Source: Noviherbaspirillum soli (GTDB lineage: Bacteria > Pseudomonadota > Gammaproteobacteria > Burkholderiales > Burkholderiaceae_D). From it: DNA of 64,000 nucleotides. The translations under genes and the position numbers were made by a program. Under the pieces are notes generated by a model. That model did no database searches. It saw only the letters and a program-made list of their open reading frames with translations, and was not told the origin of the DNA. The stretch spans positions 46,599-110,598 of the forward strand of contig NZ_JACYOX010000017.1 in the NCBI RefSeq assembly GCF_015352955.1. The letters run 5' to 3'. This document shows, piece by piece, positions 9,731-19,714 of this stretch (position 1 is the stretch's first letter; every line of letters begins with the position of its first letter).

Positions 9731-11814
9731 TCAATCAAAACTATCGTGCCCTTGTCCGTGGCTGTGTTGCGGTCTGCATCGCCGGCGCTTTCGGCATCAG
9801 CCATGCGCAGGAAAATACCATCGAGTCCATCGCCGCCAACCAGCAGGGTTCGAATGTGATCGTCAAGGTCGCAATGAAGAATCCGGTACAGAAGCCGCCT
9901 ATCGGATTTTCGATCACGAGCCCGGCCCGCATCGCACTGGATTTCGCCGGCACAAACAGCACGATCAAGACACCAGTGCAGGAAATCGGCGTTGGCGATG
10001 TGCGCAGCGTCAATATCGTTCAGGCCGGCGAGCGCTCGAGGCTGGTTTTCAACCTGAACCGTCCGTTGAATTACGCAACGGCGGTTGACGGCAATATCGT
10101 CACGGTCACCATCGACGGCTCGGGCGGCGTTGCTCGCGCGGTCAATGCCGCCGGCGTGCCGGTGGTGCAGGCAGTGCCGGCGCCTGCGCCGGGGGCTGCC
10201 ATCGCAGGCAAGCCAGCAATACGCGACATCGATTTTCGTCGTGGCGTGGCGGGCGAAGGCCGGGTCGTGATCGATCTGCCAGCCAGCCAGGTCGGCGTCG
10301 ACGTGCGGCAGCAAGGGCAGAAAATCGTTGTCGATCTAATGAAAGCCAGCCTGCCCGAGGTATTGCGGCGTCGCATGGACGTCGGCGACTTCGGCACGCC
10401 GGTGCAAACCGTGACGGCGACAGCGCAGGGTGAAAATGTCCGGATGGTGATCGAGCCCAAGGGCTTGTGGGAACACAGCGCCTATCAGAGCGATTCCCAG
10501 CTGGTCGTCGAGGTGCGTCCGCTGAAGGAAGAGGCGAACAAGCTCAGCCAGGGTAACCAGGGATATCGCGGCGAGAAACTGTCGCTCAATTTCCAGAACG
10601 TCGAAGTGCGTGCGGTACTGCAGGTGATTGCCGATTTCACCGGCCTCAACATCATTACCAGCGACACTGTCGCCGGCAACCTGACCTTGCGCTTGAAAGA
10701 CGTGCCGTGGGACCAGGCGCTGGACATCGTGATGCAGGCCAAGGGCCTGGACATGCGCAAGAATGGCAATGTGCTGTGGATAGCCCCGAAAGACGAGCTG
10801 CTGACCAAGGAAAAGCTGGAACTGGAACAGCGGTCGCAGATCGCGGAACTGGAGCCGCTGCGCACCGAGACGTTCCAGCTCAATTACCAGAAGGCCGAAT
10901 CGTTCAAGGGCATCCTGGACAATGCCGGAGGCAGTGGCCGAACCATCCTGTCCAAGCGCGGTAGCGCCGTGATCGATCCGAGGACCAACCAGCTTTTCGT
11001 CACCGACATCGGCTCCAAGGTTGAAGAGATCCGCAAGCTGGTGCAGAAGACCGACATCGCAAGCCGGCAGGTGCTGATCGAGGCGCGCATCGTGGAAGCG
11101 AACGACACCTTCAGCCGCAATCTAGGTGCAAAGCTCGGTTTTGGCGTGCAGAACAACAATGCCAACATCGGCGGCCAGCAAGGACTGACGACCAACGTGC
11201 CTACGCCCATACAAGGAAACTCGGTCAATCTGCCAGCGGCCGCGATCAACGGCGCTACGGCAGGCTCCGTCGCACTCACGCTGTTCAATTCCGCGGCAAC
11301 ACGTTTCATCAGCCTGGAACTGTCTGCGCTCGAATCGGATGGCAAGGGCAAGGTGTTGTCCAGCCCGCGTGTGATTACCGCCGACCAGCTCAAGGCCACC
11401 ATCGAGCAGGGTACCGAATTGCCTTATCAGACCGCAACCAGCAGCGGTGCCACTGCATTGTCATTCCGGAAAGCAAATCTAAAACTGGAAGTCATTCCAC
11501 AAATCACGCCTGACGGCAATGTGATTCTCGATGTCGACGTCAACAAGGACAGCGTCGGCCAGCAGACCACTAACGGACTGGCGATCGATACCAAGCATGT
11601 CAAGACCCAGGTTTTGATTGAAAACGGCGGCACCGTGGTTATCGGCGGTATTTATATCCAGGAAGATCGCGATACAATCAACAAAGTGCCGGTGCTTGGT
11701 GACATACCGGTCATGGGGAACCTGTTCAGGCAAACAGCACGCAAAGCCGACAAGACTGAATTGCTGATCTTTCTGACGCCCAAGGTTCTCAGCGATAAAC
11801 TGGCCGTGAGGTAA
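9727..11814 (+). CDS. pilQ: Type IV pilus secretin PilQ
   Basis: Outer-membrane secretin ring through which the pilus passes. A signal peptide (1-27, ending SHA) is followed by two AMIN domains (about 30-130 and 165-260) that bind peptidoglycan, the N0/N1 modules (LSLNFQNVEVRAVLQVIADF), and the secretin domain with VPVLGDIPVMGNLFR near the C-terminus. The frame is open further upstream to 9682, but the ATG at 9727 overlaps the pilP stop and has an AGGAG just before it, giving 695 residues. Last gene of pilMNOPQ; aroKB starts about 50 bases on. Confidence 0.96.
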   Translation: MINQNYRALVRGCVAVCIAGAFGISHAQENTIESIAANQQGSNVIVKVAMKNPVQKPPIGFSITSPARIALDFAGTNSTIKTPVQEIGVGDVRSVNIVQAGERSRLVFNLNRPLNYATAVDGNIVTVTIDGSGGVARAVNAAGVPVVQAVPAPAPGAAIAGKPAIRDIDFRRGVAGEGRVVIDLPASQVGVDVRQQGQKIVVDLMKASLPEVLRRRMDVGDFGTPVQTVTATAQGENVRMVIEPKGLWEHSAYQSDSQLVVEVRPLKEEANKLSQGNQGYRGEKLSLNFQNVEVRAVLQVIADFTGLNIITSDTVAGNLTLRLKDVPWDQALDIVMQAKGLDMRKNGNVLWIAPKDELLTKEKLELEQRSQIAELEPLRTETFQLNYQKAESFKGILDNAGGSGRTILSKRGSAVIDPRTNQLFVTDIGSKVEEIRKLVQKTDIASRQVLIEARIVEANDTFSRNLGAKLGFGVQNNNANIGGQQGLTTNVPTPIQGNSVNLPAAAINGATAGSVALTLFNSAATRFISLELSALESDGKGKVLSSPRVITADQLKATIEQGTELPYQTATSSGATALSFRKANLKLEVIPQITPDGNVILDVDVNKDSVGQQTTNGLAIDTKHVKTQVLIENGGTVVIGGIYIQEDRDTINKVPVLGDIPVMGNLFRQTARKADKTELLIFLTPKVLSDKLAVR

Positions 11815-11862
11815 AAGAGAATTGAATTTCCTGAAGGCAGTGTCCTGCACTGCACGAAGCCC

Positions 11863-13548
11863 GTGGTAATCCCGAAAGAGGGAACGGGCAACATCTTTCT
11901 GGTAGGACTGATGGGTTCCGGCAAGACGACAGTCGGCCGCGCGCTCGCAAAAAAACTCAATAAACGCTTCTTTGATTCCGACCACGAAATTGAAGCGCGT
12001 ACCGGCGCGTCGATTCCGCTGATTTTTGAAATCGAAGGCGAAGCGTCATTCCGGCAGCGGGAAGCGGACGTGATCCGCGACCTGACTGCCTGTGAAGGCA
12101 TCGTGCTGGCTACCGGCGGCGGCAGCATCCTCAACCCGCAAAGTCGTGAATATCTGAAATCGCGTGGACTGGTCATCTATCTGCGCGCCGGTGTCAACAG
12201 CATCCTGCAACGTACCGGTCACGACAAGAACCGACCCTTGCTGCAGACAGCCGACCCGCGTCGCCGCCTGGAAGAATTGACCATTCAGCGCGAGCCCTAT
12301 TACAGGGAAGTGGCGGACATCGTGATCGAGACCGGGCGCCCTAACGTACAATACCTGGTTCAATCCATTGTGGCGCAACTCGATAGTCTTGCAGCAACAC
12401 GCGAGCCTGCCGGTGTGCCTGTGTCCTGTACCGATATCATGAACCAAGCTGTCTCTGCCGCCGAAACCGTTTCTCTGAACGTCGAACTCGGTGAGCGCAG
12501 TTATCCAATCGTCATCGGCCAGTCCTTGCTGGCCCGGAGCAATGGCATCGCCGATGCCGTTGCGGGCAAGCGCGCTGCAATCGTTACCAATATGGTCGTT
12601 GCTCCAATTTACCTTGAAGTCGTCGAACAGTCCCTGCTTGCCGCTGGCAAGCAGGTAACACGCATCGTTCTGCCGGATGGCGAAGAACACAAGACCTGGG
12701 AAAACCTGCAGCGCATTTATGACGGATTGCTGGCCGACCAGTGCGACCGCAAGACCACCATCATTGCACTGGGCGGCGGCGTCATCGGCGACATGGCAGG
12801 ATTTGCAGCGGCAACCTACATGCGGGGCGTTTCCTTCGTGCAAGTACCGACAACCCTGCTCGCCCAGGTCGATTCATCCGTTGGCGGCAAGACAGGCATC
12901 AATCATCCGATGGGCAAGAACATGATAGGCGCGTTCTACCAGCCCCAGGCGGTGATTGCCGATACGTCCACGCTCAATACCCTTCCCGCCAGGGAACTGT
13001 CCGCTGGCCTTGCCGAAGTGATCAAGCATGGCGCAATCATCGATGCGGCATTTTTCGACTGGATCGAAGCGCATATCGACCAATTGCTGGCGCGTGATCC
13101 GGCTGCGCTGGCCTATGCAATCAAGCGGTCCTGTGAAATCAAGGCGGATGTCGTGCGTCAGGACGAGCGCGAGGGAGGCTTGCGCGCCATCCTTAATTTC
13201 GGACATACCTTCGGCCACGCGATCGAATCCGGCATGGGCTACGGTGAATGGCTGCATGGCGAGGCGGTGGGCTGCGGCATGGTGATGGCAGCAGACCTGT
13301 CTCATCGGCTGGGCTACATCGATGCCAGCGAGCGGGACCGGGTTGCAGCACTGGTGCGGGCGGCAGGTTTGCCCGATGTCGCGCCTGACCTGGGCGCGGA
13401 GCGCTGGATCGAGTTGATGCAGGTCGACAAGAAAAATGAAGGCGGGCAGATTCGCTTCATTCTGCTCAAGCCGCTGGGCAAGCCCATCATTACGACTGTT
13501 CCGCAAGACGTGCTGCTTGAAACCCTGAAAGCCTGTACCAGAAGCTGA
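11863..13548 (+). CDS. aroKB: Shikimate kinase / 3-dehydroquinate synthase in one frame (AroKB)
   Basis: One uninterrupted 561-codon frame carries both enzymes. Residues 1-175 are shikimate kinase, with P-loop GLMGSGKTT (15-23), the DSD shikimate/Mg motif, the GGG at 85-87 and the RPLL lid. Residues from about 193 are 3-dehydroquinate synthase, with the NAD site [11 protein letters not shown] and zinc ligands in [16 protein letters not shown] and HGEAV. Both act in the shikimate pathway to chorismate. An internal ATG at 12439 (residue 193) sits exactly where free-standing AroB normally begins but has no obvious ribosome binding site. The first codon is GTG. Separate aroK and aroB genes are usual; bifunctional AroKB is known in Thermotoga, so a true fusion is plausible. 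Downstream it runs into dgt with two bases between. Confidence 0.93.
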   Translation: MVIPKEGTGNIFLVGLMGSGKTTVGRALAKKLNKRFFDSDHEIEARTGASIPLIFEIEGEASFRQREADVIRDLTACEGIVLATGGGSILNPQSREYLKSRGLVIYLRAGVNSILQRTGHDKNRPLLQTADPRRRLEELTIQREPYYREVADIVIETGRPNVQYLVQSIVAQLDSLAATREPAGVPVSCTDIMNQAVSAAETVSLNVELGERSYPIVIGQSLLARSNGIADAVAGKRAAIVTNMVVAPIYLEVVEQSLLAAGKQVTRIVLPDGEEHKTWENLQRIYDGLLADQCDRKTTIIALGGGVIGDMAGFAAATYMRGVSFVQVPTTLLAQVDSSVGGKTGINHPMGKNMIGAFYQPQAVIADTSTLNTLPARELSAGLAEVIKHGAIIDAAFFDWIEAHIDQLLARDPAALAYAIKRSCEIKADVVRQDEREGGLRAILNFGHTFGHAIESGMGYGEWLHGEAVGCGMVMAADLSHRLGYIDASERDRVAALVRAAGLPDVAPDLGAERWIELMQVDKKNEGGQIRFILLKPLGKPIITTVPQDVLLETLKACTRS

Positions 13549-13550
13549 TC

Positions 13551-14708
13551 ATGGACTTTGAAGCCTACCTCGCCCCGTATGCTGCGACATCATCGCATTC
13601 CAAGGGGCGACGGTATGCCGAGCCCGCAAGCACATCCCGTACGGAGTTCCAGCGTGACCGCGATCGCATCGTGCATTGCGGCGCTTTCCGCCGGCTGGAA
13701 TACAAGACCCAGGTGTTTGTCAACCATGAGGGTGACCTGTTCCGGACCCGGCTGACGCACAGTATCGAAGTCGCGCAGATTGCCCGCTCCATTGCGCGCA
13801 ACCTGGGCCTCAATGAAGACCTGGTGGAAGCGATCTCCCTGGCGCATGATCTTGGCCATACGCCATTCGGCCACGCTGGACAGGACGCGTTGCATGTCTG
13901 CATGAGGGAGTACGGCGGATTCGAGCACAATCTGCAGAGCCTGCGCGTGGTGGATATGCTCGAACAGCGTTATGGCGGTTTCGACGGGCTCAACCTGATG
14001 TTCGAAACACGCGAAGGAATATTGAAGCATTGCACCGCTGCGCATGCCGCGGCGCTTGGCGACATCGGCAAGCGTTTTCTGGAAAAGAAGCAGCCTACGC
14101 TGGAAGCGCAACTGGCCAACCTGGCCGATGAAATTGCCTACAACAATCATGATATCGATGACGGCTTGCGCTCAGGGCTGCTGACGGTTGAGCAACTTGA
14201 AACCATCGATTTCTTTGCTCGTCACAAGCGCGAGGCGGAAACTGCATTTCCAGGAATCGGTGGACGCCGGGCCATCAATGAAACAGTACGCCGGATGATC
14301 AATGCATTGATCATCGATCTAATCGACACATCAAGAGAACGCATACGCGCAAGCGGCGTGCAGACCGTTGAAGAAGTGCGTATTGCCGGCCCGCTGATTG
14401 CCTTCTCCGAGGGCATGCGCAGCGAAGCGATGTTGCTCAAGCGGTTCCTGCGCAAGAACCTGTATCAGCACTACCAGGTCAATCGGATGACCAGCAAGGC
14501 ACGTCGTGTCGTGACGGAGCTATTCCATATCTTCATGCAAGAGCCGGCGCTTCTGCCGCCTTCCTATCAGCTTGCGAGCGATGCTGGCATCGATGAGACA
14601 CAGCACACCGCATTGCAGGCGCGCAGCGTCTCGGATTACATTGCCGGCATGACGGACCGTTACGCGATGCGGGAGCACCGGCGCCTGTTTGCGATCGAGG
14701 AAACCTGA
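13551..14708 (+). CDS. dgt: Deoxyguanosinetriphosphate triphosphohydrolase-like protein
   Basis: 385-residue HD-superfamily dNTP triphosphohydrolase (dgtP-like type 2/3, shorter than the E. coli enzyme). The metal site is complete: His in TRLTHSIEV, the HD pair in [11 protein letters not shown], and the distant Asp in NNHDIDDG. Such enzymes cut dNTPs to nucleoside and tripolyphosphate and help control nucleotide pools. It begins two bases after aroKB, a common neighbour in betaproteobacteria, so the two are likely co-transcribed. Confidence 0.93.
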   Translation: MDFEAYLAPYAATSSHSKGRRYAEPASTSRTEFQRDRDRIVHCGAFRRLEYKTQVFVNHEGDLFRTRLTHSIEVAQIARSIARNLGLNEDLVEAISLAHDLGHTPFGHAGQDALHVCMREYGGFEHNLQSLRVVDMLEQRYGGFDGLNLMFETREGILKHCTAAHAAALGDIGKRFLEKKQPTLEAQLANLADEIAYNNHDIDDGLRSGLLTVEQLETIDFFARHKREAETAFPGIGGRRAINETVRRMINALIIDLIDTSRERIRASGVQTVEEVRIAGPLIAFSEGMRSEAMLLKRFLRKNLYQHYQVNRMTSKARRVVTELFHIFMQEPALLPPSYQLASDAGIDETQHTALQARSVSDYIAGMTDRYAMREHRRLFAIEET

Positions 14709-14747
14709 AGCCGCCGTGCCTGGTGGCGCGGCAGGCAAGCAATGCGG

Positions 14748-15875
14748 TCAGGCCAGATCGCGTAGCGGATGGGCGTAATCAGGCCAGACGTCGATGAAAT
14801 AGCCGCTGACCTGTTCAGGTAGCACTTCTGCCAGATCGGCAGGTGACCAGCGCGGCGTATTGTCTTTTTCAATCACGCGTGCCCGTATGCCTTCCAGCAC
14901 TTCGGTGCCTTCAAACGAGCGCCGGATCATCACGCGTTCCATGCGCAGGCAATCGGCCACTGACAGCGTGGCGCCGCGCCGCAGTTGCTCCAGGGTCACG
15001 CACAACAGCAGGGGAGAGCCGCGGCGCATGGCATTCAATGACTTGTCTGCGAAGTCACTGCTGTCACCGGCAAGTGACGCCACGATGGCGGCGACGCTGT
15101 CATGGGCAAAATGGCGATCGATTTCCGCGCGCTGCCGGGCCAGCATGCTGTTCCCGGGATCGGCTTCGGAGCGATACGGCGCCGCAAAGTTGCGTATCTT
15201 TTCGGTGATTTGCCTGCCGTCTGCCATCGGCACTGTCTCAAGCATGGCCAGCATTTCGGGCAGTACGGAGGAAGGGACGAAAACATCAGCCAGCCCGGCG
15301 TAGAGTGCGTCGTCGGCGGCGATGGTCTGTCCGGTCAGTCCCAGCCACACGCCCAGTTTGCCCGGCAGACGGGAAAGGAAATAGCCGCCGCCTACATCCG
15401 GGAAAAGACCGATATGCACCTCAGGCATCGCCATCGCGGTCTTGTCGGTCACGATGCGCAACTGGCTATGCGCGCTACCCTGCGAGATTCCCATGCCGCC
15501 GCCCATGACGATACCGTCCATCAGCGCGATGTACGGCTTGCTGTAATGGTGAATCAGATGATTCAGTGCGTACTCTTCAGTGAAGAAGTCTTCCAGCAAG
15601 GCGCTACCGCCGGCAGGACCCGCAGTGCCGACATCGTAGAAGAAGCGGATGTCGCCACCCGCACAGAAAGCCCGCTGGCTGCTTGATCGTATGACGACAG
15701 CAAGTACATCATCATTTGCTTGCCATTCGCGCAGGAGCGCAGTCAGCGCTCTTATCATGTCCAGCGACAAGGCGTTCAATGCCTTGGCCCGATCAAGGGT
15801 AATGAATCCGATATGGTTTGTTACGGTGCCTGTAAGGTGTGGGCTCATGTTGGGCTGGTCAGGAGCGTCTGACAA
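14748..15875 (-). CDS. Enoyl-CoA hydratase/isomerase family, probable 3-hydroxyisobutyryl-CoA hydrolase
   Basis: 375-residue crotonase-fold protein; the length and the C-terminal HIBYL-CoA-hydrolase extension suggest release of 3-hydroxyisobutyrate in valine breakdown. Seen: the oxyanion-hole regions RAFCAGGDIRFFY and DGIVMGGGMGI, and the catalytic Glu in MPEVHIGLFPDVGGGY. The start codon is TTG: GAAGG lies six bases before it, while the next ATG (15848) has no ribosome binding site. Substrate is by family resemblance only; related crotonase hydrolases cannot be excluded. Convergent with dgt; no other branched-chain genes are adjacent. Confidence 0.82.
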   Translation of the reverse strand: MSDAPDQPNMSPHLTGTVTNHIGFITLDRAKALNALSLDMIRALTALLREWQANDDVLAVVIRSSSQRAFCAGGDIRFFYDVGTAGPAGGSALLEDFFTEEYALNHLIHHYSKPYIALMDGIVMGGGMGISQGSAHSQLRIVTDKTAMAMPEVHIGLFPDVGGGYFLSRLPGKLGVWLGLTGQTIAADDALYAGLADVFVPSSVLPEMLAMLETVPMADGRQITEKIRNFAAPYRSEADPGNSMLARQRAEIDRHFAHDSVAAIVASLAGDSSDFADKSLNAMRRGSPLLLCVTLEQLRRGATLSVADCLRMERVMIRRSFEGTEVLEGIRARVIEKDNTPRWSPADLAEVLPEQVSGYFIDVWPDYAHPLRDLA

Positions 15876-16045
15876 AAGATGCCTTCACCGTTCTTGAGGC
15901 TTGATTACCTGTGCCAGCACACACTCGTGGGCCGGTTGAGCGTCGTTGTCAGGCGCGTTAATGAAAGTGCACAGTTTAGCAACATTCGAGAAACGCAGCC
16001 TGGTCTGGACCGATCTCAGGCCGTGAGGACACTGTGTGCTGAAAA

Positions 16046-16279
16046 TTAATGTGCTGCGCTTGCCTTGGCCAGTACCACGGTCCAGCGATTGAACAACAGC
16101 ATTTGCAGGTGGCCAGGATCGTCGCCAGGACGGCAATCGATGATGGGATTGACGCTGTACTGGTTTTTCCGCACTTCACGGCGGATCTGCATTTCGCGGC
16201 GGCCTACGCGCAGCATGAAACCGGCTGGTGCCTGGTCGAGGTAGAGGGGATTGCTTGCGGTGGTATTGAATTGCGCCAT
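16046..16279 (-). CDS. Small unknown protein behind a LexA (SOS) box
   Basis: 77 codons, ATG to TAA, with GGAG seven to eight bases before the ATG. I do not recognise the family. The protein is basic in the middle (MLRVGRREMQIRREVRKNQ) and lacks a signal peptide or membrane segment; the C-terminal part is more hydrophobic (HLQMLLFNRWTVVLAKAS). Upstream on the same strand are a TATGAT -10 hexamer and a near-perfect LexA operator (16331-16350), so the gene should be repressed by LexA and induced by DNA damage. By analogy with SulA-like genes it could be a checkpoint or repair accessory, but nothing in the sequence proves that. It lies between hpf and the enoyl-CoA hydratase gene, both on the same strand. 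Confidence 0.7.
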   Translation of the reverse strand: MAQFNTTASNPLYLDQAPAGFMLRVGRREMQIRREVRKNQYSVNPIIDCRPGDDPGHLQMLLFNRWTVVLAKASAAH

Positions 16280-16321
16280 GACGTCTTCTCCAAAGCAGAA
16301 ACGTTGAACATGGCGTTAATG

Positions 16322-16350
16322 TATCATAAGTACTGTATGAATAAACAGTA
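16322..16350 (-). promoter_or_regulatory. LexA/SOS box overlapping a promoter
   Basis: The 20 bases at 16331-16350 read TACTGTATGAATAAACAGTA, matching the enterobacterial LexA consensus CTGT-N8-ACAG at every fixed position and in the flanking TA bases. Just downstream on the minus strand is TATGAT (16327-16322), a good -10, so LexA would cover the -35 region. The ATG of the 77-codon gene lies 51 bases beyond the box. Nothing starts on the plus strand nearby, so the operator most likely serves this gene. Confidence 0.85.
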
Positions 16351-16372
16351 TTTTCGCGCTGTGGTTTTTTAT

Positions 16373-16395
16373 GCAGGGTGCCCGGGGCACCCTGC
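16373..16395. repeat. Perfect 10-bp inverted repeat between hpf and the SOS-boxed gene
   Basis: Arms GCAGGGTGCC and GGCACCCTGC are separated by three bases. On the hpf strand the hairpin is followed by an A-run rather than a T-run, so it is not a classic terminator for hpf. On the plus strand a T-run starts about six bases after it. It may still end or stabilise the hpf transcript before the LexA-controlled promoter. Confidence 0.6.
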
Positions 16396-16428
16396 GGTCA
16401 TGCTTTTTACAGGGACAAATTGCAGGGC

Positions 16429-16797
16429 TCAGGCGATAGGTGCTGCTGCAGCGTCATCGCTATCTTCCCCGATCATGCGCTTGATGCCGGCATGCTGATG
16501 GTCCTGAATTTTGGTCTTGTATTTCAGGACCTGGCGATCGAGCTTGTCGATCAGGGTGTCGATGGCGGCGTACAGGTCCTGTGCGATGCTGGCCACATGC
16601 ACATCCTTTCCCCGTAGCCTCAGGGTGATTTCGGCGCGCTGGCGCCTTTCTTTCTCAGGAAGGTTATCAACGGCCAGGATGACCGCTATATCAATGACAT
16701 GGTCGAAATGGCGCTTGATCCGCTCAAGCTTGCCTTGCACGTATTCGCGAATTGCGGGAGTCACTTCGAGATGATGTCCACTGATGGTGAGATTCAT
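16429..16797 (-). CDS. hpf: Ribosome hibernation-promoting factor HPF (long-tailed RaiA/HPF family)
   Basis: Binds the 30S subunit in stationary phase and blocks the tRNA/mRNA channel. The protein begins [20 protein letters not shown], the standard HPF opening. The conserved basic helices ([36 protein letters not shown]) are present. AGGAG lies six bases before the ATG at 16797, which decides against the longer in-frame start at 16854. 122 residues, with an acidic/alanine tail rather than the dimerising long-HPF domain. It follows rpoN in the same orientation, the common rpoN-hpf order. Confidence 0.94.
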   Translation of the reverse strand: MNLTISGHHLEVTPAIREYVQGKLERIKRHFDHVIDIAVILAVDNLPEKERRQRAEITLRLRGKDVHVASIAQDLYAAIDTLIDKLDRQVLKYKTKIQDHQHAGIKRMIGEDSDDAAAAPIA

Positions 16798-16872
16798 ACT
16801 TCGCTCCTGTGAAAGGCCGGCAGAGGTTTCAGTGAAGATGAAACATGTCAGCAAGTTACATGCTGCAAAAAG

Positions 16873-18357
16873 CTACAAGGACTTGCGCAGATTGACTGGA
16901 GGGATTTTCAGGGCTTCCCGATATTTTGCGACGGTACGGCGTGCCACTACCATACCCTGTTCCGCCAGCATTTCTGCGATGCGACTATCGGAAAATGGAT
17001 TCTTCGGGTCTTCGGCTCCTATGAGTTGTTTGATCAACGCCCGGATTGCAGTCGATGAGGCTTCGCCGCCTGCATCGGTTGCGACATGGCTGCCGAAGAA
17101 ATACTTCAACTCGAACATGCCATGCGGCGTGAGCATGTATTTCTGTGTGGTCACACGCGAGATGGTGCTTTCGTGTAAACCCAGTGTATCAGCTATTTCC
17201 CGTAACACAAGAGGTCGCATTGCCACTGCGCCATGGGAAAAAAAATTGCGCTGGCGGTCCACAATGGCCTGGGCGACGCGCAGGATGGTGTCGAAACGCT
17301 GGCGCATGTTCTTGATCAGCCATTTCGCTTCCTGCAGCTGCGAGCTCATCGAGCCTTCACCCTTGCTCTGCTTGAGGATGTTGGCGTACAGCGCATTGAC
17401 GCGCAGGCGCGGCATGACATCGTGATTGAGCATTACCTGCCAGCCGTTCTTGCCGCGCTTGACGATCACGTCGGGAACGACATAGTCCGACGCGTCGCTG
17501 GCAAACATGGCGCCAGGATGCGGGTTGCATTGCCGGATCACTGCCTGCGCCTCGCGCAGGTCTTCCTCGTCGCAGTCCAGGCTCTTCTTGAGCTTGTTGA
17601 AGTCGCGCTGCGCAAACAGCTGCAAGTGCTTCTCGACGATCTGCAGCGCGGTGCGGCGCGTCACCATCGGAACGCGGGGCATGCGCCTGATCTGCAGCGC
17701 CAGGCATTCCGACGCGTCGCGCGCGCCGACGCCGGCCGGGTCGAAGCTTTGCAGCAGCTTCAGCGCCATCGACAGTTCCTCGATCTCGACTTCCAGTTCT
17801 TCCGGCAGGCGCGCGTGAATCTCCTCCAGCGGCTCGGTCAGATAACCGTTGTCATCCAGCGCATCGATCACCAGTTCAACCAGTGCCCGGTCGCGCGGAT
17901 TCTGGACGGTGACGCGCATCTGTTCCAGCAGATGCTCGCGCAGGGTCAGCTCATGCGCTTCCATCTGTGGGCGGGCGTCGTCGTCTTCCGGCGCCTTGGA
18001 GGTGCGTGCAACGTCGTCGAAACTCCAGTCGGCGTCGGCGCCGCTATCGCTGCCTTCGCCGCCCCCCTCGCCGGCCTCGAAACCGCCTTCGCCTTCCGTC
18101 GCCGGGGCAGCGTCGGAAGCAGGCGCATCTGCGGCTGGCGTGGAGGTCGGCGCACTGCTGACGGACCCGTCGGCGAGCAGCCTGATCGAATGGTCAAGAG
18201 GATCATCCAGACGTTCAAGCAGCGGATTCTCGGACAGGATCTGTTCCAGTTCCTGATGCAGTTCCAGCGTTGAAAGCTGCAGCAGCCGGATCGACTGCTG
18301 CAGTTGCGGCGTCAGCGCAAGATGCTGGGATACGCGGAGTTGAAGTGTCTGTTTCAT
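16873..18357 (-). CDS. rpoN: RNA polymerase sigma-54 factor
   Basis: 494 residues. Region I (1-50, glutamine/leucine-rich [17 protein letters not shown]) contacts activators; an acidic, variable region II spans about 70-130; core- and DNA-binding regions follow. The RpoN box [10 protein letters not shown] near the C-terminus reads the -24 promoter element, and the helix-turn-helix [16 protein letters not shown] is intact. Sits between lptB and hpf, 13 bases after lptB, as in most proteobacteria. Sigma-54 commonly controls pilus and nitrogen genes, consistent with a type IV pilus in this organism. Confidence 0.97.
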   Translation of the reverse strand: MKQTLQLRVSQHLALTPQLQQSIRLLQLSTLELHQELEQILSENPLLERLDDPLDHSIRLLADGSVSSAPTSTPAADAPASDAAPATEGEGGFEAGEGGGEGSDSGADADWSFDDVARTSKAPEDDDARPQMEAHELTLREHLLEQMRVTVQNPRDRALVELVIDALDDNGYLTEPLEEIHARLPEELEVEIEELSMALKLLQSFDPAGVGARDASECLALQIRRMPRVPMVTRRTALQIVEKHLQLFAQRDFNKLKKSLDCDEEDLREAQAVIRQCNPHPGAMFASDASDYVVPDVIVKRGKNGWQVMLNHDVMPRLRVNALYANILKQSKGEGSMSSQLQEAKWLIKNMRQRFDTILRVAQAIVDRQRNFFSHGAVAMRPLVLREIADTLGLHESTISRVTTQKYMLTPHGMFELKYFFGSHVATDAGGEASSTAIRALIKQLIGAEDPKNPFSDSRIAEMLAEQGMVVARRTVAKYREALKIPPVNLRKSL

Positions 18358-18369
18358 GTGTGCCTTTTC

Positions 18370-19113
18370 TCACATCCGGAAGTGCTCGCCGAGATAGACG
18401 CGCCGCACCGACTCGTCGGCAATGATGTCGTCCGGGCGGCCGCTGGCCAGCACTACGCCCTGATTGATGATGTAGGCATGGTCGCAAATGCCCAGCGTCT
18501 CGCGGACGTTGTGGTCCGTGATCAGCACGCCGATATTGCGCTCCTTGAGGAAGCGCACGATGCGCTGGATTTCGATGACGGCGATCGGATCGACGCCGGC
18601 GAAGGGCTCATCCAGAAGGATGAAACGCGGGCTGGTGGCCAGGGCGCGCGCGATCTCGACGCGCCTGCGTTCGCCGCCGGAGAGCGACATCGCCTGGTTG
18701 TCACGCAGCTTTTCGATCTGCAGTTCGGAAAGCAGGGCATTGAGCCGGTTCGCGATCTGTTCCTTCGACAGCGGCTTGCCTTCGTAGCGCTGCAGTTCCA
18801 GCACCGCGCGGATGTTTTCCTCGACGGTGAGCTTGCGAAATACCGAGGCTTCCTGCGGCAGGTAGGACAGGCCCAGCACGGCGCGCCGGTGGATCGGCAG
18901 GCGCGAGATGTCGACGCCGTCCAGGTCGATGGCGCCGGCGTCGGACGGCACCAGGCCCACGATCATGTAGAACGAGGTGGTCTTGCCGGCGCCATTGGGG
19001 CCGAGCAATCCGACTACCTGGCCGCTTTCGACATGCAGGGAGACGTCGCGCACCACCTGGCGCGCGCCGTAGCTTTTTTGCAGGCCCTGCACTTTAAGGA
19101 TGCTGTTTTCCAT
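18370..19113 (-). CDS. lptB: LPS export ABC transporter ATP-binding protein LptB
   Basis: 247-residue ABC ATPase that powers lipopolysaccharide extraction from the inner membrane with LptFG and LptC. Walker [10 protein letters not shown], the Q-loop [15 protein letters not shown] signature [15 protein letters not shown] and Walker [15 protein letters not shown] are all present. The start lies one base after the lptA stop, so it is an operon member between lptA and rpoN. Confidence 0.97.
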   Translation of the reverse strand: MENSILKVQGLQKSYGARQVVRDVSLHVESGQVVGLLGPNGAGKTTSFYMIVGLVPSDAGAIDLDGVDISRLPIHRRAVLGLSYLPQEASVFRKLTVEENIRAVLELQRYEGKPLSKEQIANRLNALLSELQIEKLRDNQAMSLSGGERRRVEIARALATSPRFILLDEPFAGVDPIAVIEIQRIVRFLKERNIGVLITDHNVRETLGICDHAYIINQGVVLASGRPDDIIADESVRRVYLGEHFRM

Positions 19114-19114
19114 C

Positions 19115-19672
19115 TCAGGGCGCCTTGGTGTCGTTGCGTGGCTGGATGATGGCCTTGATGCGTCCGGCGCCGGCCTTGCTGGTGCTGCTGGGCGTGTTGT
19201 TGACCGAGTAAAACTCCTGCTTGCTGTCGTAGGAAATGAATTCGCCTTCGACCTCGTCGGTCGGGCTGGCGCCTTCGAGCAGGCGAATCTTGGCGTTCAC
19301 ATAGAACTTCGCGACCTCGGTCTTGGTGTCGTACTCGATGCGGTCGGCCGCTTCGCCTTCGATCCAGAGGTTCGGGCCGCCGTCGCGCTTTTGCCGGAAG
19401 GTGGCCTTCTCGCCGCGCTTGGCGTAGACGGTGGCGTACTGGTAGCCGGCCGGGTCCTGGGTGACGACCATGCGGTCGGCTTTCAGTATCAGGGTGCCGC
19501 GCGTGAGCACCACATCGCCGGTAAAGGTGTTGATCTGCTTGACGTCGTCGTAGGCCATCTGATTGGCCTCGATGTTGGTTGGCTTGGTCATGTCGGCCTT
19601 CTCAGCCAGCGAGCTGCCCGCCGCGGCCATGCCTATCAGCAGAATGAACCATGCGTGAAGTTGTTTCATCAC
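19115..19672 (-). CDS. lptA: Lipopolysaccharide transport periplasmic protein LptA
   Basis: 185 residues: a signal peptide (about 1-23, ending GSSLA) followed by the OstA/LptA jellyroll ([32 protein letters not shown]). It forms the periplasmic bridge carrying LPS from LptC to LptD. Order kdsD-kdsC-lptC-lptA-lptB is complete here. Confidence 0.95.
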   Translation of the reverse strand: MMKQLHAWFILLIGMAAAGSSLAEKADMTKPTNIEANQMAYDDVKQINTFTGDVVLTRGTLILKADRMVVTQDPAGYQYATVYAKRGEKATFRQKRDGGPNLWIEGEAADRIEYDTKTEVAKFYVNAKIRLLEGASPTDEVEGEFISYDSKQEFYSVNNTPSSTSKAGAGRIKAIIQPRNDTKAP

Positions 19673-19714
19673 TCTTCTCTAAGGGAATGCGTTGTTGATT
19701 GTCCAGTCGCGCGC

